Source of the DNA: Pollutimonas thiosulfatoxidans
Lineage (GTDB): Bacteria; Pseudomonadota; Gammaproteobacteria; Burkholderiales; Burkholderiaceae_B
Length of the DNA: 64,000 nucleotides
Direction of reading: 5' to 3'
Assembly: GCF_004022565.1 (NCBI RefSeq)
Contig: NZ_CP022987.1
Span: 1,364,001-1,428,000 of the forward strand
The number at the start of each line of letters is the position of its first letter. The stretch's first letter is position 1. Position numbers and translations under genes: made by a program. Below are positions 23,467-32,770 of the stretch, in pieces. The notes beneath the pieces are model-generated. The model did no database searches, had not been told where the DNA came from, and was given only the letters and a program-made list of their open reading frames with translations.

Positions 23467-26223
23467 CTATTGCGCACTCGGGATGGCATAGGCGATCACA
23501 TCGTCACCGGCCTTGGTTCCCAGCGATCCATGGCCACCGGCCACCACCAGCAAGTACTGCCTGCCATCCTTGCCGGTATAGGTCATGGGGGTTGCCTGAC
23601 CGCCTGCCGGTAAACGGGCCTTCCACAGTTCTTCACCGGTCGTGACGTCGTAGCCCCGCACGTAGTAATCCAGCGTGCTTGTCAGGAAGGCGACACCGCC
23701 AGCCGTCATGATGGGGCCTCCCAGGTTGGGTACGCCCATCTTGAAGGGCAAGGGTATGGGAGAGCTGTCGCGCACTGTGCCGTTCTTGTGCAGCCAGGCG
23801 ACTTTGCCTGTCGTCAGGTCAGCCCCTGCAATGAAGCCCCAAGGTGGCTCCTGGCATGGCAGGCCCAACGCGGAAGTGAACGCACTAAGCTGCACTGCGA
23901 AGGGCGCGCCAAAGTTTTCGTTCAAGGCTGGCAGGCTATCCTGCGGTCGGTCCTCGTCCTGCACATACAGGGTGGTGTCGTCTTCGCGTGGAATCAGTTT
24001 GGCGATAAAGGCGAGATAAGTAGGCGTGGCGAATGCCACTTGCCTTTCCGGGTCGACTGCGATGCCACCCCAGTTAAATACACCGAAGTTACCCGGGTAT
24101 ACCAAGGTTCCCTCCGTGGACGGCGGCGTGTAGCGTCCTTCGTAACGCAGCTTCTGAAACTCGATGCGGCAGGCCAGTTGGTCGAACATTGTGGCCCCCC
24201 ACATGGAGGCGCCGGTCAGCGGTACCGGGTCGAATGACAGCGCCGACACCGGCTGCGTGGGCGCCGTTCGGTCCCCAGCGGCCGCACCTTGCGGATAAGC
24301 GACCTCCTTTACCGGCAAGATCGGTTCGCCGTTGCGTCTATCGAGCACGAACAGCTCGCCCTGCTTGGTGGGTTGGACCAGCGCGGGGACTGTCTGACCA
24401 TTGACAGTCAGGTCGATCAGGCTCGGCTGAGCGGGTACGTCGTAGTCCCAGAGATCGTGATGCACGGTCTGGAAGTGCCATCGCACCTTCCCTGTGGCGA
24501 GATCCAGCGCCACCACGGCCGAGGCGTAGTCATCCGCTGCCTCGCCCCGCTCTCCACCCCATTGGTCCGGTGGCGCATTGCCCATAGGTACGTAGACCAT
24601 GCCCAAGGCTTCGTCCACGCTGGAGATGGACCAGCTGTTGGGCGTCGTAGGTACGTAGGTCTCTCCGGGTGCCAGCGGCTCGGTCTCATTGGGCTTGGCC
24701 GGATCCCAGTTCCATACCAGTTGGCCGCTGTTGACATCAAAGGCGCGGATGACGCCGGATGGTTCGGTGGTCGAGACGTTGTCCAGCACCGTACCGCCCA
24801 CAATAATCAATGATTGTGTCACGACTACCGGCGATGTTGAGTAATAGCCACCCGGATCAGCATGAGGCATGTTGGCCCACAGATTGATCTGACCGGTGCC
24901 GCCTCCGAAGTTTGCACATACCGTGCCGTCGTCCGGGTTCAGGGCAATGATGCGACCATCGGCGGTGGGCATGAAGAGCTTCGCGTCGCATTGCGCCGTG
25001 GTGGAGCTGTCTTCGGCCGCAATGGGCAGATCAAGCTCTTCCAGGGTTGTCGCGGCTGCTCCGGCTTGATCCGTAGGAGCCTGAGCACCCGTATCGCCGG
25101 TGCCGTTGTCGCCCTCTCGGCCTACGTTTTCGTTGTCTGAACCTTCCCTCGAGCCATCAACATCCAGCCCCGTTGCGGCTTCCGGCGCTTCTACGGACGG
25201 TGTCTCAGCGGTGGGCGCTTCCGCCGGTTGGGCGCCGTCCGGCGCGGCAGGGTCGACCGCGGCTGACGGCTCGGCGGAGGCAGCGTCCGGCTGGCTGGTC
25301 GCGCCTTGGCCCGCCGTGGCAGCAGCAGCAGCAGCAGCTACAGCGGGCGCGGCAGCCACCTTGCTCGGGTCGTAATAAGAAAGGCCACGGCAGGTCAGAT
25401 GCTGCAAGGCCAGCTCGCCCTTGATCTGCGGATCGTAGCGCCATACCTGCTCACCTGTCGTGGCATCCAGCGCAATGACAGACTGATGGGGCGTGCAAAG
25501 GTACAGCCGCTCGCCGATCTTCAATGGCGTCACCTCGAAGGTCGTTTCCACGGGATCGCCCTCTTGACCGCGCATATCGCCCGTTTCGTAATGCCAGGCG
25601 ACTTCCAGTTGCGCAACATTGTCGGGCGTGATCTGGCTTAACGGCGAATACCGCTGTCCGTGCCCGGTCCGGCCATAGGCATGCCACTCGCCGGGAGGCA
25701 CGCCCAACGCATCGGCTGCCACTTGCGCCCTGGCAGTCGGTAGACTGCCTTCGACGCGATGGGGGTCGACAAACCAGGAAGCAATTCCAACCACCAGAAA
25801 CAGGAGCAAGGACGCCATCAATGGCAGACTGGCGCGTCGCACGGCCGGAGCATACTGCCTGCGTGCTTCGTCTGTATTGCGCAGGCGATGAACCAGCGGC
25901 CGCGTTACCCACGGCGTCAGCATGAACAAACCCAGCAGAAAAAGCACATCGCCGCGCGCTGCCAGCGGCCACCAATCGAGCCCGGCTTCCCACAATGCCC
26001 ACAGCAGCGTCGCGAAGACCAGCGCGGCATACACCCACAAGCCAGTACTCTGCCGCCGATGCAGCAACACGGCGGTCAGCAACAGGGCAAGCCCTGCTAA
26101 AGCGTAGTACCACGAGCCGCCCACCGTAATAAGCCAGACACCGCCAACCGTTAGCACAATTCCAAAAATGGCATTCAGACACACCGCCACCAACAAGGCG
26201 GTATTTCGCTGCATTTTCTGCAT
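23467..26223 (-). CDS. gcd: Membrane-bound PQQ-dependent glucose/quinate/shikimate dehydrogenase
   Basis: Periplasmic oxidation of aldose (or quinate-type) substrates at a PQQ site with electrons passed to ubiquinone. The N-terminus has five membrane helices (residues ~8-145), then an eight-bladed propeller begins (GEWHAYGRTGHGQRYSPLSQI). Propeller tryptophan-docking motifs are seen (ALDATTGEQVWRYD, AFDVNSGQLVWNWD, ALDLATGKVRWHFQ). The protein has 918 residues against ~800 for the family; the excess is an Ala/Glu/Pro/Gly-rich stretch at ~287-410, inserted between LTCRGLSYYD and CDAKLFMPTADGR. GGAG precedes the ATG. No pqq biosynthesis genes are in the window. Confidence 0.93.
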   Translation of the reverse strand: MQKMQRNTALLVAVCLNAIFGIVLTVGGVWLITVGGSWYYALAGLALLLTAVLLHRRQSTGLWVYAALVFATLLWALWEAGLDWWPLAARGDVLFLLGLFMLTPWVTRPLVHRLRNTDEARRQYAPAVRRASLPLMASLLLFLVVGIASWFVDPHRVEGSLPTARAQVAADALGVPPGEWHAYGRTGHGQRYSPLSQITPDNVAQLEVAWHYETGDMRGQEGDPVETTFEVTPLKIGERLYLCTPHQSVIALDATTGEQVWRYDPQIKGELALQHLTCRGLSYYDPSKVAAAPAVAAAAAAATAGQGATSQPDAASAEPSAAVDPAAPDGAQPAEAPTAETPSVEAPEAATGLDVDGSREGSDNENVGREGDNGTGDTGAQAPTDQAGAAATTLEELDLPIAAEDSSTTAQCDAKLFMPTADGRIIALNPDDGTVCANFGGGTGQINLWANMPHADPGGYYSTSPVVVTQSLIIVGGTVLDNVSTTEPSGVIRAFDVNSGQLVWNWDPAKPNETEPLAPGETYVPTTPNSWSISSVDEALGMVYVPMGNAPPDQWGGERGEAADDYASAVVALDLATGKVRWHFQTVHHDLWDYDVPAQPSLIDLTVNGQTVPALVQPTKQGELFVLDRRNGEPILPVKEVAYPQGAAAGDRTAPTQPVSALSFDPVPLTGASMWGATMFDQLACRIEFQKLRYEGRYTPPSTEGTLVYPGNFGVFNWGGIAVDPERQVAFATPTYLAFIAKLIPREDDTTLYVQDEDRPQDSLPALNENFGAPFAVQLSAFTSALGLPCQEPPWGFIAGADLTTGKVAWLHKNGTVRDSSPIPLPFKMGVPNLGGPIMTAGGVAFLTSTLDYYVRGYDVTTGEELWKARLPAGGQATPMTYTGKDGRQYLLVVAGGHGSLGTKAGDDVIAYAIPSAQ

Positions 26224-26371
26224 GAGGTCTCCTTGGGTCCGATTCAGTTAGATGAAAGCTTCGATCTTGTTGTGCGCAGCAAATCGAATGCCTGCCCCCG
26301 AGACAGTGCTAGCATAGCCACCTTGCATTGCCGCCTCTTTTGCTCACCCAAGAACAACAATCAGGCCGTCC

Positions 26372-27556
26372 GTGAAAAACTGGTTCAGAGTCTCTCATCT
26401 TGCCGCCGGCTTCATTGCCGTACTCGTGGGCTACACGAGCTCCGTGGCCATTATTTTCCAGGCGGCCAACGCAGCAGGTGCGACCGCCGCCCAGCTCGAT
26501 TCCTGGATGTGGGCGCTGGGGATAGGCATGGGAGCCAGTTGCATCGGCTTGTCCCTGCGCTATCGCACGCCCGTTTTGACGGCCTGGTCCACGCCCGGTG
26601 CTGCCTTGCTGGTAACCAGCCTGTCCGGGCTTTCCATGAACCAGGCCATCGGCGCCTTCCTGTTTTCGTCTTTGCTGATCACGATCTGCGGTGTGACGGG
26701 CTGGTTCCAGAAGTTGATGCAACTCATGCCGCGCCATATTGCCGCCGCGATGCTGGCCGGGATACTGATGCGCTTCGGCATGGATTTGTTCATCGCCATG
26801 CAAACCCAATGGCTGATGGTGGGGCTGATGTTTGCGGCTTTCTTGTTGGGCCGCATCTGGATGCCGCGCTATACGGTTCCGCTGGCTCTGGTGGTGGGCA
26901 TTGCCAGCGCCGGCATGCTGGGCTTATTGCAGCTTGATTCCCTAAACTGGACGCCCGCACGGCCCACCCTGATGCTGCCCGACTTTTCCTTGTCGGCGCT
27001 GATCGGCGTGGGGATACCCCTGTTCATCGTGACCATGACATCGCAGAACGTCCCTGGCCTGGCGGTGTTGCGTGCCAATGGTTACCAGACGCCGGCGTCT
27101 CCCATCATTACCGCCACGGGCGTCACAGGTCTCGTCCTGGGGCCCTTCGGTGGCTTCTCATTCAATCTGGCTGCCATCACGGCTGCCATCTGCATGAGCC
27201 GCGATGCCGATCCTGATCCGGACCGCCGCTACCTGGCATCGGTCTGGGCTGGCGTGTTCTATTTGATGACCGGCATCTTTGGCGCCACCGTGGTGGGCTT
27301 GTTCGCCGCTTTTCCGCAGGAACTGATTGCGGCAATCGCCGGCCTGGCGTTGCTGGGCACCATAGGCAGTAGCCTGGCAGGTGCGCTGGCCGACGAAGGC
27401 GGACGCGATGCCGCCTTGGTGACCTTCATATGCACTGCGTCAGGTATGAGCTTCCTGGGAATAGGCAGTGCCTTCTGGGGCCTGGTATTGGGCCTATGCG
27501 TGCATGCCGCCCTGGGAAGCTGGGGTCAGGCCTTGCAGTCGCGCGTGCGACGATGA
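26372..27556 (+). CDS. benE: BenE-family benzoate/H+ symporter
   Basis: 394 residues with 11-12 membrane helices. Family signatures are seen at WSTPGAALL (~residue 70), MTSQNVPGLAVLRANGY (~residue 225) and GPFGGFSFNLAAITAAI. GTG start at 26372. It is divergent from gcd with ~150 bases between, and convergent with pxpA. No benzoate catabolic genes accompany it, so the actual substrate is uncertain. Confidence 0.9.
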   Translation: MKNWFRVSHLAAGFIAVLVGYTSSVAIIFQAANAAGATAAQLDSWMWALGIGMGASCIGLSLRYRTPVLTAWSTPGAALLVTSLSGLSMNQAIGAFLFSSLLITICGVTGWFQKLMQLMPRHIAAAMLAGILMRFGMDLFIAMQTQWLMVGLMFAAFLLGRIWMPRYTVPLALVVGIASAGMLGLLQLDSLNWTPARPTLMLPDFSLSALIGVGIPLFIVTMTSQNVPGLAVLRANGYQTPASPIITATGVTGLVLGPFGGFSFNLAAITAAICMSRDADPDPDRRYLASVWAGVFYLMTGIFGATVVGLFAAFPQELIAAIAGLALLGTIGSSLAGALADEGGRDAALVTFICTASGMSFLGIGSAFWGLVLGLCVHAALGSWGQALQSRVRR

Positions 27557-27588
27557 CCCTGGAGCTTGCAAGCCCGAGTTCGCTCCGT

Positions 27589-28347
27589 CTATATGGCTCG
27601 CACCTGCACACCGTTTTCACCCAGCGCTTTGCGTATCGCCTGGGCGAAAACGACGGCGTCCGGCTGATCGCCATGTATGCATAGCGTATCGGCACGCACA
27701 TTGACGTCGGAACCCTGCTGCGTAGCAACCTTGCCCTCTTGCACCATGCGCAGTACTTGCTTGATGGAGATGGCCGGGTCTTCGATCATGGCGCCAGCCT
27801 GCTTGCGTGGCGTCAAGGATCCGTCGCTTTGATAGCTGCGATCGGCAAAGACTTCCTGGGCTACGGCCAGGCCCATATCTTCGGCCGCCTTGACTTGCAC
27901 ACTGCCGGCCAAGGCATACAGCAACAAGGTGCTGTCTATGTCGTGCACCGCCTTGGCGATGGCCGTTGCCAGTTCGCCATTGCGGGCAGCCATGTTGTAA
28001 AGGGCGCCATGCGCCTTCACGTGATGCAGCTTGCCGCCCTGGCTGGCTGCAACCGCTGCCAGCGCACCCACCTGGATAATGACGATGTCGTAAACATCTT
28101 GTGCGCTGACATCCATGTTGCGCCGGCCAAAACCCACCAGATCCGGCAAACCGGGATGCGCGCCCAGCGCAACACCGTGACGCAGTGCGGCGGCCACGGT
28201 CTTGCGCATCGTGGCCGCGTCGCCGGCATGAAACCCGCAAGCAATATTGGCTGAAGTGACATAGGGCAGGATGTCTTCATCCTGCCCCATTTTCCAGGCG
28301 CCAAAGCTCTCGCCCATGTCGCAGTTCAAGTCGATAGCCAAACCCAT
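27589..28347 (-). CDS. pxpA: 5-oxoprolinase subunit PxpA (LamB/YcsF family)
   Basis: 252 residues. It starts AIDLNCDMGESFGAWKMG, then VTSANIACGFHAGD and the HPGLPDLVGFGRR motif, all diagnostic of the family. PxpA works with PxpB and PxpC in ATP-dependent hydrolysis of 5-oxoproline (pyroglutamate) to glutamate; here neither partner is adjacent, which is unusual for a pxp locus. The gene is followed by benE facing it. Confidence 0.92.
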   Translation of the reverse strand: MGLAIDLNCDMGESFGAWKMGQDEDILPYVTSANIACGFHAGDAATMRKTVAAALRHGVALGAHPGLPDLVGFGRRNMDVSAQDVYDIVIIQVGALAAVAASQGGKLHHVKAHGALYNMAARNGELATAIAKAVHDIDSTLLLYALAGSVQVKAAEDMGLAVAQEVFADRSYQSDGSLTPRKQAGAMIEDPAISIKQVLRMVQEGKVATQQGSDVNVRADTLCIHGDQPDAVVFAQAIRKALGENGVQVRAI

Positions 28348-28378
28348 GATGCACTCCGCTGGATTACGAGTGGGGAAG

Positions 28379-28470
28379 TGGGGTCAGGTCTTGCAATCAT
28401 GCATGCGATCACAGACCTCTGAATTTCTGTGGGCGCATCGGCGCATGCGTGATTGCAAGACCTGACCCCA
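28379..28470. repeat. REP-like long inverted repeat
   Basis: 29-base arms (28379-28407 and 28442-28470) are complementary except for one base, enclosing 34 bases with a further small stem. The outer sequence TGGGGTCAGGTCTTGCA matches REP-type palindromes mobilised by REP-associated tyrosine transposases. No transposase gene is nearby. Confidence 0.8.
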
Positions 28471-28534
28471 TCAACCCCACCAAAAGCATCATCATAAAAC
28501 AGAAGAGACCAAATACGGCTATCCGTGCACGGCC

Positions 28535-30061
28535 TTAGAAGAACCCAAGCGCGTCCGGGCTGTAGCTAACCAGCAGGCACTTGGTCTGTTGATACGCGCT
28601 CAGCGCCATCTTGTGGTTCTCGCGCCCAATGCCAGACTTCTTGTAGCCCCCAAACGCGGCATGGGCCGGGTACAGGTTATAGCAGTTGGTCCAGACGCGG
28701 CCCGCCTTGATTTGGCGGCCCATCCGATAGGCACGGGTGCCATCGCGCGTCCACACGCCGGCGCCCAGACCGTAGTCGGTATCGTTGGCCAACTCGGCTG
28801 CATGGTCTTCGTCCTTGAAGGTCATGACTGAAGCCACCGGCCCGAAGATCTCCTCCTGGAACACGCGCATGCTGTTGTCGCCAAAGAGCAGCGTCGGCTT
28901 GATGTAGAAGCCGCCGTCCAAGCCATCGCCCGGTGCGTTGCGAGCGCCGCCCGTCAGGCACTTTGCGCCTTCCTGACGTCCGATGTCGATGTAGGACAGG
29001 ATTTTGTCCATTTGCGCCTGCGAGACCTGAGCGCCGACCATCGTGTTGCTGTCCAGTGGATTGCCGGCCTTGATGGCTTCCACGCGCTTCACGGCACGCT
29101 CGATGAACTTGTCGTAGATGGATTCCTGTATAAGCACGCGGGACGGGCAGGTGCAGATTTCGCCTTGATTCAAGGAGAACATGGCCAGCCCTTCGAGCGC
29201 CTTGTCGAAGAAGGCGTCGTCATGGTCCATGACATCGGCGAAGAAGATGTTGGGGCTTTTACCGCCCAGTTCTACCGTCGAGGGGATGAGGTTCTCGGCC
29301 GCGGCATGCAAGATGTGCTTGCCCGTGGCCGTAGAGCCCGTGAATGCCAGCTTGGCAATACGGTCGCTGCTTGCCAGCGCCTGGCCGGCTTCCTTGCCAT
29401 AACCGTTGACGATATTCAGCACGCCTGCCGGCAGCAGGTCGCCGATGATTTCCATCAACACCAGTATCGAAGCGGGCGTCTGCTCGGCCGGCTTCATCAC
29501 TACGCAGTTGCCCGCTGCCAAGGCGGGCGCCAGTTTCCAGGCGGCCATCAGCAGCGGAAAATTCCAGGGAATGATCTGACCGACTACGCCGAGAGGCTCA
29601 TTGAAATGGTAGGCAACCGTGTCGTCATCGATTTCGGATATCCCGCCTTCTTGCGCCCGTATACATCCGGCAAAATAACGGAAGTGGTCGATCGCCAATG
29701 GCAGGTCGGCCGCCATGGTCTCGCGCAGCGGCTTGCCGTTGTCGATGGAATCGGCAACCGCCAGGGTTTTAAGGTTCTTCTCCATCTTGTCGGCGATGCG
29801 CAGCAGCGTGTTCGACCGCTCTGTGGCCGAGGTACGGCCCCACTGCTTGCTGGCGGCATGGGCGGCATCCAGTGCCAGATCGACATCTGCGGCGTCAGAA
29901 CGGGGCACCTCGCAGAACACTTCACCGGTAATAGGCGAAACGTTGTCGAAATAATTGCCCGATACCGGCGGCACCCACTTGCCACCGATAAAATTCTCGT
30001 AATGGCGCTTGTAGGGGTATTCCACATCGATGCCGAAATACTTCAGTTGAGTCAAATCCAT
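28535..30061 (-). CDS. Acetaldehyde-type NAD-dependent aldehyde dehydrogenase
   Basis: 508 residues of the ExaC/AcoD/AldB group, oxidising acetaldehyde or similar short aldehydes to acids. Visible are the NAD-binding PWNFPLLMAAWKLAPALAAGN, TGSTATGKHI, the general-base ELGGKSPNIFF and the catalytic GEICTCPSR with Cys303. The ATG at 30061 is chosen because GGAG lies upstream and the family starts MDLTQLKYFG. It has a sigma-54 promoter and faces an AcoR-like activator, so it is presumably induced by a related alcohol, aldehyde or acetoin. Confidence 0.93.
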   Translation of the reverse strand: MDLTQLKYFGIDVEYPYKRHYENFIGGKWVPPVSGNYFDNVSPITGEVFCEVPRSDAADVDLALDAAHAASKQWGRTSATERSNTLLRIADKMEKNLKTLAVADSIDNGKPLRETMAADLPLAIDHFRYFAGCIRAQEGGISEIDDDTVAYHFNEPLGVVGQIIPWNFPLLMAAWKLAPALAAGNCVVMKPAEQTPASILVLMEIIGDLLPAGVLNIVNGYGKEAGQALASSDRIAKLAFTGSTATGKHILHAAAENLIPSTVELGGKSPNIFFADVMDHDDAFFDKALEGLAMFSLNQGEICTCPSRVLIQESIYDKFIERAVKRVEAIKAGNPLDSNTMVGAQVSQAQMDKILSYIDIGRQEGAKCLTGGARNAPGDGLDGGFYIKPTLLFGDNSMRVFQEEIFGPVASVMTFKDEDHAAELANDTDYGLGAGVWTRDGTRAYRMGRQIKAGRVWTNCYNLYPAHAAFGGYKKSGIGRENHKMALSAYQQTKCLLVSYSPDALGFF

Positions 30062-30116
30062 GGCGGTCTCCGTAAGTTGTGGACAGGCGTCTTGGATCGC
30101 GCCTGCAAGCTTAAAG

Positions 30117-30134
30117 ACGCAACATCCGTGCCAA
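30117..30134 (-). promoter_or_regulatory. Sigma-54 (-24/-12) promoter of the aldehyde dehydrogenase gene
   Basis: Minus strand reads TTGGCACGGATGTTGCGT, matching TGGCACG-N4-TTGC with GG and GC exactly ten bases apart. The start site would be near 30108, giving a ~47-nt leader. Confidence 0.88.
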
Positions 30135-30197
30135 CGTCGCACGGCCGCCCACGGGATAGGCAGGACGGCGGCGAAGGTGTATGGTGAGCTGTATATC

Positions 30198-30257
30198 TGT
30201 CGCAGAACCCGACATGTCGCGACGCACTTCGCGACAGCCGTGACGCACAACGCGACA
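30198..30257. promoter_or_regulatory. Nested TGTCGC/GCGACA boxes, likely activator binding sites
   Basis: TGTCGC at 30198 and 30215 and the reverse GCGACA at 30231 and 30252 form two nested inverted repeats; the inner one, TGTCGCGA-N6-TCGCGACA, is perfect. They lie ~65-140 bases upstream of the sigma-54 promoter, as expected of enhancer sites for the adjacent AcoR-like protein, and also overlap the activator's own upstream region. Confidence 0.72.
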
Positions 30258-30273
30258 CCACGGAGACTTCGAA

Positions 30274-32193
30274 ATGAATTTCCTTAGGCCCACTGCATCT
30301 CATGCACGACCTGAACGACTCGTCACCCAGTCGTCCTCCATCAAGCGTTCCTGGGAGCGCTGCGCCGACGTCAGCTACGACCTGCATACCGACCCCGATC
30401 CCATGCTGTTGGCCGATCTGCAACTGCGCCGCGAACAGCACGCTCACTTGCTCGAGCTTGCGCAGCCCGAACTGGAAACCCTGGCCGGCCTGGTCGCCAG
30501 CGCAAAAAGCGTGGTGCTGCTGGCCGATGCAGCCGGTGTGATCTTGCAAGAGGCAGGCAGTACCGAATTTCTGCACAAAGCCGAGCGTGTCGCGCTACGC
30601 CCCGGTGTCAGTTGGGCCGAGTCGCTGCGCGGTACCAACGCCATCGGTACGGCTTTGTTTGAGGGCGCGCCCATACGCGTACACGGCAGCGAACACTTCC
30701 TGTCATGCAACCGCATCCTCAGTTGCCATGCAGCCCCTATCCGATCGCCCCGCGGCGACGTGATCGGCGTGCTGGATATCTCCGGAGACGCCGCCACCCT
30801 GCATGCTTATGCACTCGGATTGGCCAGCCTGTGCGCCACGCAGATAGCGAACCGGCTGCTGGACTACACCGACCATCGCCTGCATCGCCTGGTGTTCCAG
30901 CGCCAGACCTCTTTGCTGGACTCGGCCGAACGCGCCATTGTGCTTATCGAGCATGATCGCATCGTGGGTGCCAACGAAGCAGCCCTGCATTTGCTGGACA
31001 CCGATTGGCGTCTGCTCGATAGCCCTGTGGATGACTGGGTGGATGGCTGGTCGTCATTGGCAGGCCGTACGGATGGCATACGGACGCGCTCCGGCCAAGC
31101 TTTGGTGGGGCAGTTGCACCGCGGACAGGAAAGCTTAACCGCCCAAGCCAGCCCCCAGCATGCGCGGCCTCGGGCCACACCATTGCCCGTTGCCCCGCAA
31201 CACATCAGGACAGCATCCGCCCCGCTGCCCGAGCTCGAGGACACCGCGAAGCAGGCCCTGCTCCAGGCCGTTGCGGCCATGGATGGCGGCATGGCGGTGC
31301 TGCTGCAGGGCGAAACAGGGGCGGGCAAAGAGATATTTGCGCGGCATCTGCACGCCAACAGCGCCTGGCATCGCGGGCCATTTGTGGCGATCAATTGTGG
31401 CGCACTGCCCGAAAGCTTGATCGAGTCCGAGCTGTTCGGATACGAAGGCGGTGCCTTCACAGGCGCCCGTCGCGAGGGGGCACAGGGCCGGCTACGCGAA
31501 GCGCAAGGTGGCATGCTGTTCCTGGACGAAATCGGCGACATGCCGCTGGCCTTGCAAACCCGGTTGTTGCGGGCATTGCAAGAGCGCGAAGTGCAACCGC
31601 TGGGATCCGACAAACGCGTACCCGTGCACTTCGGCCTGACCAGTGCCAGCAACCGCGATCTGTCGACGCTGATCACGCAAGGGCTGTTTCGAGCCGACCT
31701 GTACTACCGGCTGCAAGACTACACCATCACGCTATCACCGCTGCGCGAACGCCCGCGCCTGCGCGAGTTCCTGTGCGCCGAATTCAAAAGACTGGGCGGC
31801 ACCGAGCGCGGCATGACGCTCAGCGATGCGGCACTTGATGCGCTGGAAGCTTATGGATGGCCGGGCAATTACCGACAGATGCAAAGCCTGCTGCGCAGTC
31901 TGGTCGTATTGCAGCCGGCGGGCAGCCTGATACGCCGGGAAGACCTGCCCTTGGCGCAAACAGACTCTGTCCGCGCGCCTATCGCTTCAGAGGCCGACAG
32001 CGCCATGGCGGTGGTGCCCAGCGGCGACGTCCCGGCGGCCACCCTGCGCGATATGACCGAGCGCACCATAGAACAAGTCGTGCGCGAGTGCGGCTACAAC
32101 GTCAGCCAGGCTGCCACAGTACTGGGCGTGCATCGCAGCACACTGTATCGACACCTGGCGCGCCTGAAATCCAGGGATTCCGGGCCCGGCTAG
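30274..32193 (+). CDS. AcoR-like sigma-54-dependent transcriptional activator
   Basis: 639 residues. A GAF-type sensor domain (~70-190, with WAESLRGTNAIGTAL) is followed by a PAS-like segment, the AAA+ domain (Walker A GETGAGKE at ~346, GAFTGA sigma-54 contact loop at ~393, Walker B GGMLFLDEIGD) and a Fis-type helix-turn-helix at the end (NVSQAATVLGVHRSTLYRHL). Architecture and length match AcoR, the activator of acetoin catabolism, but only an aldehyde dehydrogenase is beside it, so the effector is uncertain. Its TAG overlaps the opposing stop of the next gene by two bases (CTAG). Confidence 0.92.
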   Translation: MNFLRPTASHARPERLVTQSSSIKRSWERCADVSYDLHTDPDPMLLADLQLRREQHAHLLELAQPELETLAGLVASAKSVVLLADAAGVILQEAGSTEFLHKAERVALRPGVSWAESLRGTNAIGTALFEGAPIRVHGSEHFLSCNRILSCHAAPIRSPRGDVIGVLDISGDAATLHAYALGLASLCATQIANRLLDYTDHRLHRLVFQRQTSLLDSAERAIVLIEHDRIVGANEAALHLLDTDWRLLDSPVDDWVDGWSSLAGRTDGIRTRSGQALVGQLHRGQESLTAQASPQHARPRATPLPVAPQHIRTASAPLPELEDTAKQALLQAVAAMDGGMAVLLQGETGAGKEIFARHLHANSAWHRGPFVAINCGALPESLIESELFGYEGGAFTGARREGAQGRLREAQGGMLFLDEIGDMPLALQTRLLRALQEREVQPLGSDKRVPVHFGLTSASNRDLSTLITQGLFRADLYYRLQDYTITLSPLRERPRLREFLCAEFKRLGGTERGMTLSDAALDALEAYGWPGNYRQMQSLLRSLVVLQPAGSLIRREDLPLAQTDSVRAPIASEADSAMAVVPSGDVPAATLRDMTERTIEQVVRECGYNVSQAATVLGVHRSTLYRHLARLKSRDSGPG

Positions 32194-32735
32194 AAGCGGG
32201 CCACCCATTCGGCATACGCGTCAATGAAACGCTTCAGAAGCGCCCTGCCCGTCTCGGTGACTGCACCTGCCGGATCATAGAGCTTATCGGCCTGGCTGAG
32301 ATAGGTTTCTGGATTGGCCATGCAATAGATGTTCAAGCCGGCCAACGAGGCGCGCAAATGCTGCGTGGCACCGTATGCGCCCTGCAACGATGGCGATGCA
32401 CTGATGATGGCGCCGGGCTTGCCATCCCAAACGCTTTTCGAGTACGGCCGGGAACCGATGTCGACGGCATTTTTCATGGCAGCCGGCATCGAGCGATTAT
32501 GCTCGGGCGTGGCAAACAATACCCCATCAGCCGCCGCGATTTTCTGGCGGAACTGGACATACTGCTGCGGGGAATCTTCGTCGTAGTCCTGGTTGTACAG
32601 GGGTAGCTGGCTGATATCGACAATCTCGAGGGCCAGCGTGTCTGGCGCAAGCTCGACCAGGCTTTGCGCAACTTTGCGATTGATGGATTCGCGACGCAGG
32701 CTCCCAACAATAACGGCAATATTCTTTGGCTGCAT
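32190..32735 (-). CDS. NAD(P)H-dependent FMN reductase (chromate/quinone reductase type)
   Basis: 181 residues, flavodoxin-like. GSLRRESINRK is the FMN-phosphate loop and TPEHNRSMPAAMKNAVD is the flavin/substrate loop typical of ChrR/YieF enzymes, which reduce quinones and chromate with two electrons. The start MQPKNIAVIVGSL at 32735 is preferred to upstream in-frame Met codons. It converges on the regulator gene with overlapping stops. Confidence 0.9.
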   Translation of the reverse strand: MQPKNIAVIVGSLRRESINRKVAQSLVELAPDTLALEIVDISQLPLYNQDYDEDSPQQYVQFRQKIAAADGVLFATPEHNRSMPAAMKNAVDIGSRPYSKSVWDGKPGAIISASPSLQGAYGATQHLRASLAGLNIYCMANPETYLSQADKLYDPAGAVTETGRALLKRFIDAYAEWVARF

Positions 32736-32770
32736 GACTGTCCTTTGTTGAACTGAACGGGGTTGGTAAA

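Noticed and set aside
13000..24000. CRISPR array or tandem direct repeats in the accessory region
   Set aside because: No regularly spaced repeats were seen.
25306..25424. Poly-Gln/poly-Ser reading through the GCA/GCT repeat near 25.3 kb
   Set aside because: It is an out-of-frame shadow of the Ala-rich insert in the glucose dehydrogenase.
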